Source: Cacajao melanocephalus (Eukaryota > Chordata > Mammalia > Primates > Pitheciidae). Taken from it: DNA of 64,000 nt. This document shows positions 15,340-27,978 of this stretch, one piece after another. The position numbers were made by a program, and so were the translations under genes. The notes below the pieces were generated by a model. The model saw only the letters and a program-made list of their open reading frames with translations, had not been told where the DNA came from and searched no databases. The DNA is taken from contig CAUYLG010013942.1 in the NCBI GenBank assembly GCA_963573385.1, positions 1 through 64,000 on the forward strand, read 5' to 3'. Positions within the stretch are counted from its first letter, which is position 1. Every line of letters begins with the position of its first letter.

Positions 15340-16130
15340 TAACAAAACACAGATTAACAAGAAAAAAGCATATCAAATTTATTTAAACAAAGTTTTACAC
15401 AAGGAACTTCAGAAATGAAGACCCAAAGACCTAGGAAAAGCTTTCTATTTTTATGCTAAGTCTTATAAGAGAAGTGGAGAATTGTGGGAAAACATGATTG
15501 GACAGAGAGCATGAACAAATGGAAATAAACTGGGAGAACCTGAGTAAGTCCTGTTTGTTCAAATAATTGTCTGTATCTCTGTATGATATTCCTTCCTGTA
15601 TTAGTCTGTTCTCACACTGCTATAAAGAACTGCCCAAGACTGGGTAGTTTATAAAGGAAAGAGGTTTAATTAACTCACAGTTCTGCAGGGCTGGGGAGGC
15701 CTCAGGAAACTTACAATCATAGCAGAAAGGGAAGCAAACATATCCTTCCTCACATGGCAGCAGGAAGGAGAAGAATGAGAGAAGCGCAGAGTGAAGTGGG
15801 GAAAAGCCATTCACAAAACCATCATATCTCATGAGAACTCACTATCATGAGAACAGCTTGGGGGAACCACTCCCATGATTCAGTCGCCTCCCATGAGATC
15901 CCTTCACCAACATGTGGGATTTACAATTTGGGTTACAGTTCAAGATGAGATTTGGCTGGGGACACAGAACCAAACCATATCACTTCCCCTGGCTATAGGC
16001 AGGACTCCTGCCACATGAGAGTTTCTTTTATAATCATGTCTCACATAGAAAGGTGGGAGAAGGTCAGATAGTGACCTCCAAACTGCCACATTCTGGGGTA
16101 GCATGTTCTGTACCCCATCATTAAGTAGCA
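15340..16130 (-). mobile_element. ERVL LTR (MLT2-like), antisense, split
   Basis: Begins ACACAGATTAACAAGAAAAA, has AAGTCCTGTTTGTTCAAAT in the middle and TGTACCCCATCATTAAG at the end, features it shares with LTRs at 35575 and 36110. An MST LTR at 15597-15982 interrupts it. Confidence 0.7.
15597..15982 (-). mobile_element. MST-type MaLR solo LTR, antisense
   Basis: A 386-bp LTR. On the minus strand it starts TGATATGGTTTGGTTCTGTG, and it ends AGACTAATACA. A perfect 5-bp target duplication, CTTCC, lies at 15592-15596 and 15983-15987. It interrupts an MLT2-like LTR, which gives the order of insertion. Confidence 0.93.
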
Positions 16131-16442
16131 TAATTGTAACATTACATTAGATAGCACAGTTGTACAATTCTGATGAAATAATGACAGATAATAACTTTAA
16201 GAACCTATTTCTGGTACTCTTATATACACAGCTCTTATGTACACAGAATTTATCACAGCTTCTTAACTGGTGCTTATCAAGAAATGTAACTCAGGTATCT
16301 CTAATTGGACCAGATGGAGCTGTGGGTTCTAATTTATGGAAGGCAGTTGAACTTCAAAGTTTGGTTTCTCAGAGTAGCATGTCTACCTTCAGAATCCCAA
16401 TGAACATGTGTCAGAGAAAAATTACATTTAAATAGTTTGATA

Positions 16443-16747
16443 GGCTGGGTATGGTGGCTCATGCCTGTAATCCCAACACTTGGGAGGCTGGGGTGGCAGA
16501 ATTGATTATGCCCAGGAATTCAGGAGAAGCCTGGGCATCATAGTGAGACCCTTGTCTTTGCAAAAAATTAATAATTTGCCTGGCTGTGGTAGTGCATGCC
16601 TGTAGTCCCAGCTACTTGGGAGGCTGAGACAGAAGGATCACTTGAGCCCAGGAGGTCAAGGCTGCTGTGAGCTGTGAGCGTTCCCCTACACTCTAGCCTG
16701 AGTGACAGGGTGAGACACTATCTCAAAAAATAAAAAAATTAAAAAAA
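16443..16747 (+). mobile_element. AluJ-like element, sense
   Basis: Old dimeric Alu with both monomers and A-rich linker (AAAAAATTAATAATTTGCC) and tail; many substitutions indicate AluJ age. Confidence 0.92.
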
Positions 16748-16802
16748 CGCTTTTCAAACAAACATTAAAAAAAATACTTGATTGATAGATATCAATGTAT
16801 CT

Positions 16803-17092
16803 GGGGTGGGGAGTGGTGGTTCATGCTTGTAATCCCAACATTTTGGGAGACTGAGGCAGGAAGATCACTTAAAGCGAGGAGTTTGAGACCAGCCTGGGTG
16901 ACATAGTAAGGTCTTGTCTCTACATAAGATTTAAAAATCAGCCAGGTATGATAGTACATGCCTGCAGTCCTAGCTGCTTAGGAGGCTGAGGTGGGAGGGT
17001 TGCTTGAGCCCAGGAGTTCAAGGCTACAATGATCTATGATTGCATCACTGACTCCAGCCTGGGCGATAGAGTGAGATCACAACTTAAAAAAA
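16803..17092 (+). mobile_element. AluJ-like element, sense, second in tandem
   Basis: Another old Alu 55 bp downstream in the same orientation, with diagnostic old-Alu sequence GAGGTGGGAGGGTTGCTTGA. Confidence 0.92.
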
Positions 17093-17849
17093 TAGATAGT
17101 GGTATATGTAGGATATAGTTTGTGTGAGAGGATCTATATTCTATCACATCTGCATATTTCCCATTATGATCTCTAAAGGAATGAATTTACACTATTTATA
17201 TCCTAACCTGCAATACACAGACACACTCACACACCTTTCCATTTAGATGGCTCTTCCTAGATAAGCCTCAGTGTCTTCAATCTACTGATGAATACCACAG
17301 TCATAAAATCTGCTTTTTGATTTATGATCCTTGTTCTTTTTATACACATTTTAAAAACTGCTTTAAAAAATCAGTTTCATTGTAACCCTGAGGCTTTACC
17401 ACCCTTAAAACAGGCTGCTTATCAGGTTCATTTACTAAGATTTTACCTGGAACACTTCACCAACTAGAAGCCTATTTAAGAAAGTGTGTTAAAGATTAAT
17501 AAAGCCTATATAGCTTCAACATTAAATTTCAGTGCTGGTTGATTTTATTTGATTGGATTTTTGTGATCCCTTTTGCAAAGGAATTCATATCCAAAGGCTG
17601 AGACATGACATAAAAAATAATCAGTATTTCTCTGATGCAGAAGTCCCTGGTTCCAGGAGCATCCTTTGGGTCCCACAGTGCATTGGGCACTCCATGAGCC
17701 AACACTGTGGCTATTTTTCTAAAGTTGTTTCCATTTATGTCCCAGCCCAGGAGTGGCCAGGTTTGGAACATGTATTTGCAGATAAAATAAATGTTCCCTT
17801 CCACCTCAATATACACATTGTGAATATTTGGGATTTGTTTCTTTGCTTT

Positions 17850-18260
17850 TATTGGCAAATAGTTTATATACCATAACATCTACCCTTTAAAAGTATATAA
17901 TCCAGTCACTATCAGAATATTCATAAAATTGTGTAACCATCACCACTATCTAATTCCAGAACATTTTCACCACTCCTATTTCCCCTTCTCCTCCTGCCCT
18001 GGAAAACACTTATCTACATTCTGTCTTTGCTGTTTCATATAAATGAGATTATTTGATTATCCTGTGGCTTGTTTTTTCACTTAAGGATATATCTTGGGCA
18101 TCTTTCTATATTTATTCTTACAGATCAGTCTCATGCTTTTTAATTCGTGCACAATATTTCACTGTTTATGATTTATATATTGAAAGCTATTCTATTTGTT
18201 TCTAAATTTTTGCTTTTGCTAATAATGCACTAATTCATATTCTTGTATTTAGTAAATGCT
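17850..18260 (-). mobile_element. Old L1 3'-end fragment, antisense
   Basis: Reverse of an L1M-type tail: ATACCATAACATCTACCC, TTGTGTAACCATCACCAC, and CATATAAATGAGATTATTTGA. Confidence 0.65.
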
Positions 18261-18578
18261 TTGACAAATCTTCTTCTTACCTAGTGATGTCATCACTTAA
18301 TCAAAGGGTATGAACATTTTGACTAGAAACTGGTATATTCAAGAGGATTTTGTTAGCCTGGACCTAAACTTTGTAAGGCGGGATTTGGTTTACGGCTATT
18401 GACTGAACAAATAGAGCTGGCTTCTTGTTAACCTTTAAATATCGCTGAAGTCTACTGCCTACTCTGATAAGTGTAGTGATGAGTTGACACTGCTAATGAA
18501 CAGCCACAGGCATTTGCCAGAGAGAACCTTATACATGGAAACCTAGAGGAATGTATCTCATCCATGTCCTGGGGTTCT

Positions 18579-19121
18579 TGCTATGGTTTGGATATTCGCC
18601 CCTTCTAAACCTCACTTTTTTTAAAAAAAAAGAAAGAAAAAAGAGAGAGAAAAGAAGAAAGAAAGAGTGAAAGAAAAAAAAAGAATGTAAGAGAGAAAGG
18701 AAGAGGAAGGGAAAGAGGGAGAGAGCTAAATCTCATTTTGAAATTTGATCCACATGTTGAAAGTGGGGACTAATGGGCAATGTTTGTGTTATGATAGTGG
18801 ATTCCTCAAAATGGCTCAGTGCCATCCTCACAGTAATGAATGAGCTTTGCTTTATTAGTTCCCAGGAAAGCTGGTTGTTAAAAAGAGCCTGGTGTCTCCT
18901 CCCTCTCCCTCTTGCTTCCTCTCATCATATGATCTCTGTACATGCTGGCTTTCCTTCACTCTCTGCCATGAATGGAAGCAGCTTGAGGCCATTATCAGAA
19001 GCAGATATTAGCACCATGCTTCTTGTACAGCTTTCAAGACCATAAGCCAAATGAATGTTTTTTATGTATAAGTTACTCAACCTCAGATATTCCTTTATAG
19101 TAACACAAATAGTCTAAGACA
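18579..19121 (+). mobile_element. MST-type MaLR LTR, sense, with purine insert
   Basis: Starts TGCTATGGTTTGGATATTC and ends AGTCTAAGACA. Internal matches include GCTGGTTGTTAAAAAGAGCC and GCAGATATTAGCACCATGCTTC. Flanks GTTCT and ATTCT form a near-perfect 5-bp target duplication. About 105 bp of A/GA-rich DNA is inserted near its 5' end (18620-18725). Confidence 0.85.
18620..18725 (+). repeat. A/GA-rich insert flanked by short direct repeats
   Basis: Purine-only tract between CTAAACCTCACTTTT (18605-18619) and CTAAATCTCATTTT (18726-18739). The flanks look like a diverged target duplication around a retroposon tail. Confidence 0.7.
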
Positions 19122-19360
19122 ATTCTCCACGTACTGACTTGTGTCTCTTCTGTTGTCTGTACAAATAAGCTTCTAGTAGATATTACTCCATGAACTATCT
19201 TGGGATTCCTCTTAGGTCCAGAATAAAAGTTTATCAGGCTCTGTGTATAATGTCAGTTGGCATTGAATCACTGCAGCATACCATAGAAGAATGAGAACTC
19301 TTTCTCATGGCCTAAATGTCCTTTAGGATCTGAGTCCTGCCTGTACCTCCAGCCTCATTT

Positions 19361-19658
19361 ATTTTTTTCTGAGATAGAGTCTCACTCGTGTTGCCCAGGC
19401 TGCAGTGCAGTGGTGCAATCTCCACTCACTACAACCTCTATCTCCCAGGTTCAAACAAAGTGATTCTCCTGCCTCAACCTCCTGAGTAGCTGGGATTACA
19501 GGCTTGTGCCACCACACCTGGCTAATTCTTTTTGTATTTTTAGTAGATACGGGGTTCACCATGTTGGCCAGGCTGGTTTTGAACTCCTAACCTCAAGTGG
19601 TCCACCTGCCTTGGCCTCCCAAACTGCTAGGATCACAGGTGTGAGCCACCAGAATCTG
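19361..19658 (-). mobile_element. Alu (AluS-like), antisense
   Basis: Full Alu in reverse with a perfect 15-bp target duplication, CCTCCAGCCTCATTT, at 19346-19360 and 19659-19673. Confidence 0.95.
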
Positions 19659-20084
19659 CCTCCAGCCTCATTTTTAACCAAATTCATACTCATATCTTCA
19701 TGTTTTACAGCAATTTGATAAATGTGCATTCTGGTGCCCACCGCTTTGCACCCTTTATTCTATACACCTTACTCTCTCATACATCATGCCAGCTCTTCCC
19801 TTTTTTCCCTCAGACTCAGTTCTTGTAGTCCACCTTCAGGAACCTTTAACTGGCCTCCTAGACTAGGAGAGGCTCTATCTTCTTTGTGCTCACCATAATC
19901 TATCTTTCCGTATGTCATTGCATGGAGCATATTACACTGTATTCTTACAAGATTCCTAGACAAACACAACTACTCCCTTGGCCAATGATCTCAGAAAGAC
20001 ACAGAGCATGTTACATTAGTCTTAGCTTCCCTAGGCAGTGAGACTCCACAGAACCTTGTTAGTCGTTTGGGGTAACAGGGTGGT

Positions 20085-20283
20085 TAGGGGCACAGGCTTC
20101 AGAGCCAGTCAGCCTCAGAACCTATCTCTTGACCATTCATTAGTTCTGTAAACTTGGGACAACTACGGAAATATTCTGGGTCTAGTTTTTCCATCTATTA
20201 AATACACCTATGAGATAGTGTCTACCTTCTAAGGTTATTGTGAAGATTTCCAAAGAATGTTGAACAGAGGACCTAGATCACAG
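20085..20283 (+). repeat. MIR, 5' part (split by LTR)
   Basis: GCACAGGCTTCAGAGCCAG through AAGGTTATTGTGAAGATT follows the MIR layout. Its end resumes at 21241 (TAGTAAAAGCTCAATAAATTA), beyond an inserted LTR. Confidence 0.8.
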
Positions 20284-21240
20284 TGAAGCAGGATGTTTCC
20301 CTGACCACTTCACAGGACTTGCAACAGGGGTGCTTCCTTTACTCAGCCCACCACTCTCAACTCCTTGCCGAGGTAGCGTACAAGTGAACAAGTTGGAAAC
20401 TGGAGTGCACCAGTGCTGGAACCAGCCAACTATTTAGGTGTCGGCAGGATCAAACTCCACTCACTCAGACCTGCTGCATACTTCTCACAGGAAGGAGTAT
20501 ACAGGTGGGCAGGTGCAGGAGCCAGAGTGAGCACTTTTGGGCACCAGCAGGAGCAAACTCTGTGCAGGTACCATGGCAGCATCCAGGTGGGGTTCCTGTG
20601 ACTCCTGAAGCCCCAGAGGGGGTGTTACAGTGCTATTTTAGCTCTGATATCTGCAGATGGCTTAAGTATTAAGAGCCCAGTGGGTCCATGCTGCCTTCTG
20701 CCAGTGAGGGCAAAGAGCCAGGGTGATAGCCCTCTGTATCTGCACTCATGGCTCCCAAGCTTTTGTCCGGCATCCAGGAAAAATGAGATTGCACAAATGA
20801 ATTGAAGGATGGGAAATGCAGGGGATTTTATTGCCAATGAAAGTGGCTCTCAGTGGAAAGGGAAACTGAAAAGGGGACAGTGTGGGGGAAGGATAGGTAA
20901 TCTTCCCCTGAAGTCTGGCCATCTCCTGCTGGATTCTTTTTCGAAGTTATGCCATCAAGCTGTTCCTCTGAAGTCAAGCCACTTCTCTCCAATGTCCAGC
21001 CATAGTCTCTGATGTCTGGATGCTTCTCCCCTCTGCTGGCTGAGTCTGGGGTCTCTATAGGCACAGGATGAGACAAGGTGAGGCCATGGGTGGTTTAGGA
21101 AAAGGCAATATTGAAGTGAGAAAACAGGGATATAAGTTCTCACTTTGGATCATGGTTTCAGGCTTTTCAGCTTGAGGGTGAGATTTTGTCAGGGACCCAT
21201 CCTTTTCTGCCTAGAATTTCTCTGCCCACTGGCCCCATCA
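20284..21240 (-). mobile_element. Solo ERV1 LTR nested in MIR, antisense (copy 2)
   Basis: A 957-bp TG...CA element. Flanks ACAG (20280-20283) and ATAG (21241-21244) are a 4-bp target duplication with one change. On the minus strand it starts TGATGGGGCCAGTGGGCAGA; the TATA region is mutated (CCTATAGAGACC) and an AATAAA lies near 20826. Closest to LTR1/MER52-type ERV1 LTRs from memory. Confidence 0.85.
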
Positions 21241-21275
21241 ATAGTAAAAGCTCAATAAATTAAGCTTTATGAAAA
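21241..21275 (+). repeat. MIR, 3' end (resumes after LTR)
   Basis: ATAGTAAAAGCTCAATAAAT is the classical MIR 3' end, continuing the fragment interrupted at 20283. Confidence 0.8.
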
Positions 21276-21889
21276 ACAGAAAATAAGGATAGTATTAAAG
21301 ATTCCCTAAATACCTTGCAGCAAATAGGAAGACAGAGGCCCCATGAAGAAGCTTTTCTCTATGTGAGGATACATATCCTGTGTCTTTACTGCTCTGAGTT
21401 TCCAATGCAGAGGTGTATTCTTCTCCATCCAGGTTGGCTCTATGCAAACATATGAGGTTATAGTTGTCTTTTTAAAGTTCTTAGCACCAATATTGTAGGA
21501 TCAATACTTCTGCCCGAAGTAATCAGGATCAATAAAATAATGACTGTTATAGGAAGTCCTTGGATAATATTCAGAGTTCGTGATTTTATTATTTGATGAT
21601 ATTGAAACACATCACTTTAACCTCACTTAGCAAAAGTCAGAAGTAAAGTTTGTCATGGCTTTGAAGAACTTCCTATGGGTCTGTAAACCTTGGGACTCTT
21701 TCATTACATTTTGGGAAGGCATGTGAACCACCTATTGGCCAGCTATCCCAGGCAGCCTTTAACATACCACAAAAGTAAGTGGTCATTACAGATATAAAAA
21801 TATTGGGATTGAGAGACTCATGCTTATGATAACTTGAATTAACAAGCATATTTTCACATGAATCTTCATTATTTATAACTGGCTTAGAA

Positions 21890-22540
21890 AATTATCCCTT
21901 ATTTTATGCTTGTTGGTTTCTCGCGTTCAAAAACTGCAAGCAGTTATTCTATTTTGCCTGAAGGTCTAAATTTGTTTCTTCCAACACTAGCAGTCTTTCC
22001 CAAGTCTTATTTTTCCCTTGAATTTGTGTAAATACCTGCAATACACGTTTCGGTTTAAAGAAGGGCCTTTTGAAAGTCGTTTTTCTGGGAAATATTTTAA
22101 TAATCAGCATTATTTATGTTGCCTGTGTAGTTATATAAATAATTTCAGCGTTTCCTCCACAACAACTCTTATAACTTAACATGCCTTCAGAAAATGTGAA
22201 TAAGATTACAAGATGATGCCTCCGCAATATGCATGTTAGCACTTTGGAAAGAAAATGTGAGTGCTGAGTTGAGAATGTGTGTTAGGCACAGTGACAATAA
22301 CAAGGAGGTTTACAAATGAAATAGCACTACAAATGGCAACACGTTTGGAGGAGGAAAGCAATTTGGTGAAGTGAAAGATGTTAAATGTTTTAATTTTCTT
22401 TTATGCCAGTAAAATCTTGTAAAACAAGGTGACATATTAAATTTTCTATACTACAGTCGCTCCAAGAGCCTGTCAACATTTTCATTATAAACTCTATTTC
22501 CAGAGCTTTGTAACTCAGCTTTAAGAATTCACTCTGGCTT
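21890..22540. other. Repeat-free AT-rich segment, possible conserved element
   Basis: About 650 bp without recognisable repeats, with several TAAT-core motifs and retained CpGs (for example ACACGTTTCGG). There is no coding frame. An enhancer role is inference from location in a neural gene only. Confidence 0.3.
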
Positions 22541-23023
22541 GACATTTAGAGTGCAAGGTCTTACCTGGGGAACATGTGTTTCACATGTTTTAAAAATTAT
22601 GAGTTTATCCATTTCTCAGTTTATGAGTAACCTTTTCACACTTTTTCACTTGACTGCTATGCCTCAGAAATTGGAGGGAGAAGGATTACACAGGGTAGAT
22701 CGCCAATGGGGGAAATCATCTACAGATGTGGTCAACACAGGTCAGGGCTGCTGATTTTCATTACTGAAACTCACAATCATACTAATCACTCAGCCGATCA
22801 TATAGAAAGCAAAGAGCTCTGCTATGCTGCCCTCAACATTTCAGACTAGACTTTGTGCTATCCAAGGGGTATACTATGCCACAACAAGACCCTGATTGAT
22901 TGCAGAATTCTTAGTCCCCAGTCTGTTTATTTCAACATTTGTATTGTTTTGTGGCTGGCATAAGACCTTTTTCTAAAGCTTCACAGCATTCACTCTAATC
23001 TTGCTTGTTTGTTGTTAAGTCTT

Positions 23024-23024
23024 C

Positions 23025-23070
<46 letters not shown>
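23024..23070 (+). repeat. (TG)n microsatellite
   Basis: More than 20 TG units in an otherwise single-copy stretch. Confidence 0.97.
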
Positions 23071-23072
<2 letters not shown>

Positions 23073-23579
23073 CATGCATATGGTTTATTTTCCACCTTGC
23101 TATCATTACTTAGATAAGAAGGTTTTCAGTCAATATTATTCAGTAATACAGATACCCTCTTTACACATTGAAATGCCTGTAGTTAAATCTCTGGAAGAAT
23201 TAGTTTTCAGAGAATGATTAGAAAAGAGTGAGGGAGAAATGAACAAGGAAGCAACAGAAGAGAAAAATATCTGTGGCCATAGGTATCAGATCTTAAAATG
23301 TCCTGAGAATGGGGTAACTACTATGGATTCCCAAAAGGATTAAATGTGGATTATCTAGGAAAAAAAATGAAATTCCCTCAATAAAAGGCATGGTAGCAAG
23401 TCTTCAGTTCTAGGTTATTTCACGAGAATCCCAGAAAGTCATCACTTTCTGATATATATTGAGAATTATTTTGCTCCCACCTAATTGCATTGTATTTTAA
23501 CATGGCTGTCAAATTCATGTTAAAGTGCGAGAAAAATATATATTCTCAACATTTGTTTCCATTGTGTGAGGACAAACAT

Positions 23580-23740
23580 TGTGCTATTATGTATATTCCT
23601 TACAACTATCCTGCATACGATGAACCACAGAAGGAGACTGAGGTTTAAATAATTTGCTCCATGGCTGATGAATGCCCAAGATAAATTTGGAACCCCCTCT
23701 TTCAGATGCCTTATAATTTTTTCTGATCCATCATGCTTTC
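23580..23740. repeat. MIR/L2-like relic
   Basis: ACAACTATCCTGCATACGATG, AGACTGAGGTTTAAATAATTT and AGATAAATTTGGAACCCC keep the order of an old MIR or L2. Confidence 0.45.
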
Positions 23741-24164
23741 CTTTATGTATACAAAGACATCAGTATTGACTTGTACTTTTAAAATCAGGGTCATGCTGTG
23801 CCTAACCATCTAAGTGGTTTACATTTTCCAGTGGGAAAAGTTAGGGTATAAAGACCTCCAAATTAAAAAAAACAAAAAGAAAAAAAAAAGTATGAAAGGA
23901 CTTGAAGCCTTGAAATACTCTGTTAAACCAAGAACCTTAGGAAAAAAAAAAGGACTTGATAATCTTTCAATTTCTCCCTCACTCCATTGTCATCTCTTTC
24001 TCCCCACTTCCTATTAGTCCTATTGCAGTGAATGTCACCACACCCATCCAGGCACCCAGACCAGAAACTTAGGCAGTGAAACTTCTGTCTCTCTCCCTTC
24101 TACCACTTTCTAATGAAGTAAGAAACTGTTTCCAGTTTCTCTACAAAACATGTTTTCTTTTAGA

Positions 24165-25640
24165 TAGACTCTGTTTTTTTTTATAGCAGTTTTAGGTTCA
24201 CAGCAAAATTGATTATAAGTTACAGAGTATTTCCATTTCTTCCCTGCTCCCACATACCTACAGTCTCCCCACTATTAACATTCTTCAGTAGTATGGGACA
24301 TTGTTACAATTGATGAGGCAACACTAACACATCCTTACCACCCCCAAGTCCACAGTTTACCTAAGGATTTCCTCTTGGTGTAATACATTCTATGGGTTTC
24401 AATACATGATAATGACAAATGTATGATACAATTTATAGCCCCTGGTAACCACTGATCTTTTTACTGTCTTGATACTTTTGACTCTTCCAGAATATTGTAC
24501 AGATGGAATATTATAGTACGTTGCCTTTTTAGATTGGATTATTTCACTTAGTAATGTGCACTTAAGGATCCTTCATATCTTTCCATGGTTTAACATTTTG
24601 TTTCTTTTTAGTGCTGAATAATATTCCAGTGTCTTGATATACTACATTATTCATTCACTTACTAAAGGGCATCTTGGTTTCTTTCAAGTTTTTGCAATAA
24701 TGAATAAAGCTGTTATAAATATCTATGTGCAACTTTTTGTGTAGACATGTTTATTTATTTGAGTAAATACCAAAGAGCACAATTGCTGGATAGTTAGTAT
24801 AAGAATATGTTTAGTTTTGTAAGAAACTGACAAATTATCTTCCCAAGTGGTTGTACCAGTTGCATTTCCACTAGCAATTAATGACAGTTTGCTGCTCCAC
24901 ATTCTTTTCATCATTTGATGTCAGTGTTATGGCTTTTGGCCATTCTAATAGATGTATAGTGGTATTTCATTGATATTTTAATTTGTCCCTTCCTAATGAC
25001 ATATGATATGGAGTATCTTTTCATATGCTTATTTGCCATCTGTATGTATTCTTTGGTCAGATATCTGTACAGGTCTTTTACCCATTTTAATATTGAATTA
25101 TTCATTTTTTCTTTTTTGAATGTTAAGAATTTTTATATATTTCAATTGACAGTCCTTTATCAGATATGTCTTCTGTAAATATTTTCTCCTCTTCTGGAGC
25201 TTGTGTCTTCATTCTCTTGATGGTGTTCTTCATGGGGGAGAAGTTTTGAATTGTAATGCAATTCAATCAATTTTTTCTTTCAAGGATCATGCCTTTACAC
25301 GTTGTTGTGTCTCAAAAGTTGTCCAAAAGCCATCTCTATATCCAAGGTCATTTAGATTTTCTTCCATGTTTTCTTCTAGGAGTTTTATAGTTTCACATTT
25401 AAATGAATCTGTGATTCATTTTAAGTTTTGTGATACAAGGTCTGTGTCTAGATCTTTTACTTTTTTTTCTGCAGGCTAATGTCTAGTTGTTGTAGCATCA
25501 TTTGTTGAAAAACTGTGTTTCACCATAATACTGTTTGTTCCTTTGTGAAAAATCAGTTGGCTACATTTTCAAAACACTTTTAGTATGTCTATTTCTTTCC
25601 ATGTCTATTAACACCATCGAAACAGAAATTGCCATCATCT
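24165..25640 (-). mobile_element. L1 (L1MB-like) 3' half, antisense
   Basis: Reads, in reverse, from an L1 3' UTR (TAGCAGTTTTAGGTTCACAGCAA) into ORF2 (AATAATATTCCAGTGTCTTG, GATATCTGTACAGGTCTTTT). All frames are broken. Confidence 0.85.
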
Positions 25641-27356
25641 CTTGGCTGCTTCACCTAAACTGTTCTATTAATTAGTTTACAATATATTCCATACACAGAG
25701 ATGAGTTGCCTTTGAAAACATTTGAAGTTGGTGAATGATTTTTCCACTGCTTTTAAGATCAAATATAAACCTTTAGTGAAATTTAAAGCCCTGTGTAATC
25801 TAGCTTCCTCCTGCCATCCCATCTCCGTCTTTTCCTCTCCTTCCTTCCTAGCCAACTTCATTTCTGCCAATTTCTTCATAATACTCCAGCCATAATTTTT
25901 TTTTAACTTCCTTGAGCATGTCTCACTTCCTCCCACATTAAGTCTTGGACTATAGAATAATTTCCTGGAGACCCTAAACTGAGCTGCCCTTGGTTTCACT
26001 CATTGCTCTGTTCATTCTTCACAGCTTTTTTGCTGTTTCTTTCTCTGAGCTATCTGTTGAGTGTTTAGGTATCACTGCTAACTACTACCACATACCATGC
26101 CCTCAATGTCCTTCATAACAATTGCCAATTATAATTTCATCATGATTTGTTTAGCACATGCCTTCCTCACTAGACCAAAGGCTTCCTGAGTGCAGTAAGA
26201 ATCACATATGTCATCTTTGCTGTTGTATTCACAGTGGGCATAGTTTTACAGTGTCTGAATGTCCTGCCAGGCTCATGGGCAGTGACTGAACTGGAATCAT
26301 CAGAACTTCAGAGCCAAGGAGCTGAGTTAGATTAAGCTCACTGGAGCCCAGGTCTTCTCTATTCATCTGCGAGTGAAGTAATCAAATGAAAAGTCAAAAG
26401 ACTTATCAGTGTACAGGGACAACCTAGAGAGCAAGGACTTGGTGAGTCATAGAATCTTGGACTTAGAAAAGATAAAAGACTGCATGTAGAAGTCAGGACT
26501 TTTAATAGTGATCTTACATTCAGAGCATTAAATGATTCAGGATTCATCTTCCTTCCCCATTCTTCAAGGCACATAGTCCAGAGATCATTTCATTTTCTAC
26601 ACATGCTTCCTGACATGCTGAGGAAGGTAGGACAATGTTCCTGGCCTCTCCTTCCCATTGAGCCTCCACAGGGGAACATTAGTGGCATTCATTTTTTCCA
26701 ATTTTAAGAAATAATCTGCTTTTCTTTTCAGGAAGCAGTTTTCAAATGCTCTGAAGTTTACTTTCATGCTTCACTGGGCCTGATTTACTCAGTGTCATCT
26801 GAGCAGAGATGAGCCCTGGGGTGGCCCAACATTAGAGCTGGTGCTTGAGCCCAGGTGCATGCACAGAATGGTGCATGAAGCAGGCAGAAGGTGGAGACCA
26901 TATATTTCTTTTAATGCAATAAAGAAAAATTATTCACATAGAATGAATGTTTAAATAAATGAGTAATGTAATTATTTTTTAGTTCCATTCAATTAAAAAA
27001 TACTTATTCAAACTAAAAGGGAATATGCCTGAGCCCCGTCTTAGCTGACACTGGTGATTTCACTAGTGCTTTCTCCCTTAGATAGCCACCAGCCTTCTTC
27101 TCCTTCCAGAAGTTGGGGATGGTCTAACTTTTCTTTCCTATCCTCTATGGATGGACAGATAAGCAGGAAACTTCCTCTGCATAGAAACACTAGTGAGTCT
27201 GTCTGAACCCAAAGATATTTTGGTGCATTATACTCACTAATGTAAGATGGAGACATTGTTATCAGAGAGGTATCTAACAAAGTTTTCTCTGTGCTACTTT
27301 ATCTATGTGAGGGAGGTGGGAATTTCTTCAAAAACCTCCTGTAATATTGAGCCGGT

Positions 27357-27404
27357 TTTTTTTTTCTTTTGCACTTGATCTTAGCCAAAAGGCCAAGTAG
27401 CACT
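27357..27404 (-). pseudogene. RNU2 pseudogene: Truncated U2 snRNA retropseudogene
   Basis: On the minus strand, AGTGCTACTTGGCCTTTTGG followed by CTAAGATCAAGTG corresponds to the first ~32 nt of U2 snRNA with four differences. It then ends abruptly in an A-rich tail (the T-rich 27357-27370 on plus). The 5' end is kept, the body is lost, and a tail follows: the pattern of L1-mobilised truncated U2 copies. No clear target duplication. Confidence 0.8.
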
Positions 27405-27480
27405 GAACTGTTTTTTGTTTGTCCTCCCACCCATCTTCTCTCTCTAGTCACCTCTCTCATATTTTAGTTAACTCATAAAT

Positions 27481-27522
27481 TCAGTGCTTCTCAATTTTGG
27501 TGTGTAACAGAATCTTCTGTAG

Positions 27523-27566
<44 letters not shown>

Positions 27567-27978
27567 AAATATAAGGCCCAGGTGTTGTTCTATCTCAGTG
27601 AGGCTGTTTTCTTTATTAGCTCCCCAGGTGATTTTAATATACACCAAAGTTTTTATGTCTATGGTTTCATATTTACACAAGATAACTCTATGATTTGTTA
27701 CTCTAAAATAACTTCCTTTTTTAAATAATGTGGTTGTTTACTCAATGGTACATTTTTTTACTTACTAAAGTTGAATCAATTTTTATTCTTGGAAGCTATT
27801 AACTATCAGATTCTCTTTATTAGAATTGTCATGACAAACGCTTAGGTAAATGGTGATTTTGTCAATTCATGCTGAATACTTCTTGGTTTAGGAACTCCAT
27901 GCTGTTATTTTTTAAGAATAGTCCATTGTACCATGATTAAAAACAGTGAGTAAACCACAGATATCAAGAGAATAATAG
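27481..27978 (-). repeat. Inverted duplication, arm B
   Basis: Reverse-complement partner of 1721-2204, 25.3 kb away. It starts CAGTGCTTCTCAATTTTGG (MER5A terminal repeat), then a CA array, then shared unique-looking sequence up to the ATGATTAAAAACAGTGAG stretch. Homology fades beyond both ends. Confidence 0.85.
27523..27562 (+). repeat. (CA)n microsatellite in arm B
   Basis: About 19 CA units, the counterpart of the TG array in arm A. Confidence 0.97.

Noticed and set aside
17529..17879. Overlapping 107- and 116-codon frames on opposite strands
   Set aside because: No recognisable domain, no CpG or codon signature, and part overlaps an old L1 tail; most likely chance.
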